Assembly (NCBI GenBank): GCA_017456145.1
Contig: JAFTJZ010000039.1
Coordinates: 27,479 to 91,478, forward strand
Direction: 5' to 3'
Source: Clostridia bacterium
Lineage (GTDB): Bacteria; Bacillota; Clostridia; Oscillospirales; CAG-272
DNA: 64,000 bases
The notes beneath the pieces were generated by a model. The model worked only from the letters and a program-made list of their open reading frames with translations. It did not search any database and had not been told where the DNA came from. Below, piece by piece: positions 62,050-64,000 of the stretch. The position numbers and the translations under genes are program-made. Numbering within the stretch: position 1 is the first letter of the stretch; each line of letters opens with the position of its first letter.

Positions 62050-62165
62050 CCTTTATAAATCCAAAGTTATTTTATTATTAAAGTTTTTGAAGATTCCAAA
62101 GAAACTTTTTTCAAAAAGTTTCTTTGGCGGGGCTCGGGGCAGCGCCCCGACTTCTCATGACGCCA
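62050..62165. repeat. Palindromic dispersed repeat, reverse orientation
   Basis: AAAGAAACTTTTTTC/AAAAAGTTTCTTT, then GCGGGGCTCGGGGCAGCGCCCCG. This is the reverse complement of the plan seen at 39440 and 45610. It lies between the transporter and the deacetylase-like gene. Confidence 0.7.
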
Positions 62166-62193
62166 CGACTTCTCATAGATAAGGAGAACTAAG

Positions 62194-63801
62194 ATGTTAT
62201 ATTATGTGATCGATTCCTCGCTGCAAGCGAAACGCAACGCCGCAGGTGAGGATTATACTCCCGCGTACATTCCCGCCATGCTTGCTTTTATGGGCGTGAC
62301 GGGCGAGGCGATCGTACCCGACGCGATGTCAACGCTGACCGAGCGTGACATCGTCCTTGTCGCCGCTGACCGTCCCGCGCAGCTTTCCGATTGCAAAGCC
62401 ACGGTCATTTTGATGGGTGCCTGTGAGGAGAATGATTCCTCGGTACCCGCGCGTGTACGCCGCATCTTTGGCGAGTACATGACCAAGGGCGGTGTTCCCG
62501 CTCCGCTTTTTGTGCCGATCCGATCGGCGGCAGATGTACCTGACGAGGTGCTTGCCGTGGCAAAGACGGCAGACGGGGCAGAGCGCCCCGCGCTGATCCG
62601 CTGTGGGAAAAATTATGAATTTTTATTTGATCTTCCCGCAACGCTGTGGTTCAGCGGGGATGGCGTTTGCGAGATGCAAAACGACCCCTACTTTCCGCTG
62701 GGGCGTACACCCGACTGGCGGCCTTTGCCGAACGGAGTGTCCTCCGCGCACCCCTACAACGACCTGCTGATATTGGAGATGGAGCGGATCCTGCGGTCAC
62801 TGGGTGTTCCGACCATCTACCGCCTTCCTCCGATGGAGGACGGAGATGCCCCCGATCTTGTGCTGCATTTTTCGGGCGACGACGATTGCACCAGCGCAGA
62901 CTTCAACCGCAAGGCTTCTCGCGTCATGAAAGAAAAGGGCTTTTATTATCACATCAACGCCATGCCCAACGGCAACGGACAATTCATCTTTGATCGCGAG
63001 GTTCTGCGTGAGTTGAATGAAAACGGCTGCGAGCTGGGGCTGCATCTGGATCTGACCTGCTCGCCCTATACCGCGCAAACGGTGGACAACCAGTTCAAGC
63101 TGTTTTGTGAGACTTTTGGTATTCATCCCTGCACCAACGTCAACCACTGCCTGATCCAGCATGGTTCACAGGCGGAGTTCCTCCGTTGGCTGCAAGCGTG
63201 CGATATCATTGCCGATAACGGCTATCTGGGTGAGTTCGATCCCAAGGATATCAACGCCTTCGATCTGAACGGCTTTGGTTACGGCACGTCCTTTCCTCGC
63301 TATACCTGCGACGATGCCGCACATGGCAACGTACCGCTGCGCACCATGCTGATCCCCATCACCTACTACGAGGCAAGATTGCCCGAAAAAAACAGCGATA
63401 CCTCCAAGGTCATCTCTTATATCGATGCCGCTGTAGCAAATGCCCGCATCACGCAGTTTTTCTTCCATCCGCACTACCTGACCGAAGGAAATCCCCATTT
63501 TTCTGCCGCGCTGCGGGTGCTTGAGCTGATCAAGAGCCATACCGCCGCGCACGGCTACCGTGTGCTGCCCTCCAGCACCAACCGCATCGCGACCTTCTGG
63601 CAGGCTCGTGCTGCTGCCACCGTGCGCGCCAATGACGACGCTGTGACCGTCAGCACCGAGGTGCCTTTGCTGCTCCGCCTTCCCGCCGCAGCCGAGCAGG
63701 TGACCTTGGACGGGGCCGTCGCCCCCGTCATCCAAAAGCAGGTCGAAGGCGAGAATGCTTACCTTGTCTTCGTCCCCGCAGGGGAGCATCTTGTGAAATG
63801 A
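62194..63801 (+). CDS. Polysaccharide-deacetylase-like protein
   Basis: 535 residues, AAGGAG upstream. There is no signal peptide. After about 225 residues without a recognised domain comes a NodB-like barrel: LHFSGDDDC (metal-binding aspartates), VMKEKGFYYHINAMP, LGLHLDLTCSP and FFFHPHYLTEG, which would hold the metal ligands. The C-terminal 90 residues are beta-rich. It probably removes acetyl groups from, or otherwise hydrolyses, a carbohydrate; cytosolic location suggests an imported sugar. It is the last gene of the block. Confidence 0.8.
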   Translation: MLYYVIDSSLQAKRNAAGEDYTPAYIPAMLAFMGVTGEAIVPDAMSTLTERDIVLVAADRPAQLSDCKATVILMGACEENDSSVPARVRRIFGEYMTKGGVPAPLFVPIRSAADVPDEVLAVAKTADGAERPALIRCGKNYEFLFDLPATLWFSGDGVCEMQNDPYFPLGRTPDWRPLPNGVSSAHPYNDLLILEMERILRSLGVPTIYRLPPMEDGDAPDLVLHFSGDDDCTSADFNRKASRVMKEKGFYYHINAMPNGNGQFIFDREVLRELNENGCELGLHLDLTCSPYTAQTVDNQFKLFCETFGIHPCTNVNHCLIQHGSQAEFLRWLQACDIIADNGYLGEFDPKDINAFDLNGFGYGTSFPRYTCDDAAHGNVPLRTMLIPITYYEARLPEKNSDTSKVISYIDAAVANARITQFFFHPHYLTEGNPHFSAALRVLELIKSHTAAHGYRVLPSSTNRIATFWQARAAATVRANDDAVTVSTEVPLLLRLPAAAEQVTLDGAVAPVIQKQVEGENAYLVFVPAGEHLVK

Positions 63802-63869
63802 GTGGCTTTTGCGGGAGAATTTTTTCACCCCGCCCCCTCTCTTTCAAGAGCTTTCAATCAACAAGAGAT

Positions 63870-63896
63870 AGGCTTGCATCGTAACAATGCAAGCCT
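63870..63896. terminator. Hairpin after the deacetylase-like gene
   Basis: AGGCTTGCAT/ATGCAAGCCT, a perfect 10-bp stem with a 7-base loop. There is no strong T-run. The region to the window end (AAAAAGCTTTTTAAGAATTCTTAAGG) starts another palindromic repeat. Confidence 0.5.
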
Positions 63897-64000
63897 CAGA
63901 CTGCAGACCAAAGCATTCTCCACCCAACACGGTGGGGCGAAAACACATAAAATGATCCTTTTGAAAAAGCTTTTTAAGAATTCTTAAGGTGCTTTTTCTC

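Overview
The window looks like a chromosomal segment of a spore-forming clostridial Firmicute, probably an uncultivated gut or rumen type. The evidence is a full-length SpoIIE with a Spo0A-style promoter, the order DUF2232 (yybS)-gdpP-rplI-dnaB, the rimP-nusA-ylxR-ylxQ-infB block, PlsY with acyl-phosphate chemistry, and consensus extended -10 promoters with strong AAGGAG ribosome binding sites. No tRNA, rRNA, phage, transposase or CRISPR array was seen.

Layout. 1-6.0 kb: carbohydrate-associated accessory genes (a DUF4838-type lipoprotein running off the left edge, an orphan solute-binding lipoprotein, a divergent AraC regulator, and an uncharacterised large protein). 6.3-20.5 kb: one co-directional bacterial microcompartment (BMC) operon. 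20.5-25.1 kb: AraC regulator, two MDR dehydrogenases, a Gfo/Idh/MocA oxidoreductase and QueH. 25.1-33.1 kb: spoIIE, a GH78-like alpha-L-rhamnosidase, small genes and another glycan-type lipoprotein. 33.1-57.1 kb: mostly housekeeping genes (ACT/UPF0210 pair, plsY, RACo/corrinoid pair, ftsH, hpt, tilS, dnaB, rplI, gdpP, the nusA-infB operon, NUDIX, M29 aminopeptidase). 57.3-64 kb: a second carbohydrate block (AraC, Gfo/Idh, orphan solute-binding lipoprotein, DMT-type transporter, polysaccharide-deacetylase-like protein).

The BMC operon encodes acetate kinase, a class II aldolase, a CoA-acylating aldehyde dehydrogenase, two paralogous zinc alcohol dehydrogenases, four BMC-H shell proteins, PduL, a BMC-P vertex protein, PduS, a PduT-like Fe-S trimer, a PduU/EutS-like shell protein and a PduV/EutP-like GTPase. 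It ends with a ParA/MinD-type ATPase, a small basic low-complexity protein and a second class II aldolase. There is no glycyl-radical or B12-dependent signature enzyme. The simplest model is aldolase-fed aldehyde disproportionation: sugar phosphate to DHAP plus (lact)aldehyde, then one branch to acyl-CoA, acyl-phosphate and acid plus ATP, and another to the alcohol, with NAD and CoA recycled inside the shell. Five cargo enzymes carry recognisable encapsulation helices; acetate kinase does not. The aldolase has Gln where a zinc-ligand His is expected, and the ParA plus basic partner resembles the McdA/McdB carboxysome-positioning pair. The rhamnosidase 7 kb downstream of the operon would fit L-rhamnose as a sugar source, but rhamnose isomerase and kinase are not in this window.

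Other points that stand out: an in-frame amber codon replaces the Walker B glutamate of ftsH, while none of the 58 complete genes ends in TAG; a promoter is followed by tandem two-hairpin repeats in the leader of the ACT/UPF0210 operon; a family of palindromic intergenic repeats recurs across the window, including inside the BMC operon; and spoIIE has a promoter with a 21-bp spacer and a perfect 0A box.
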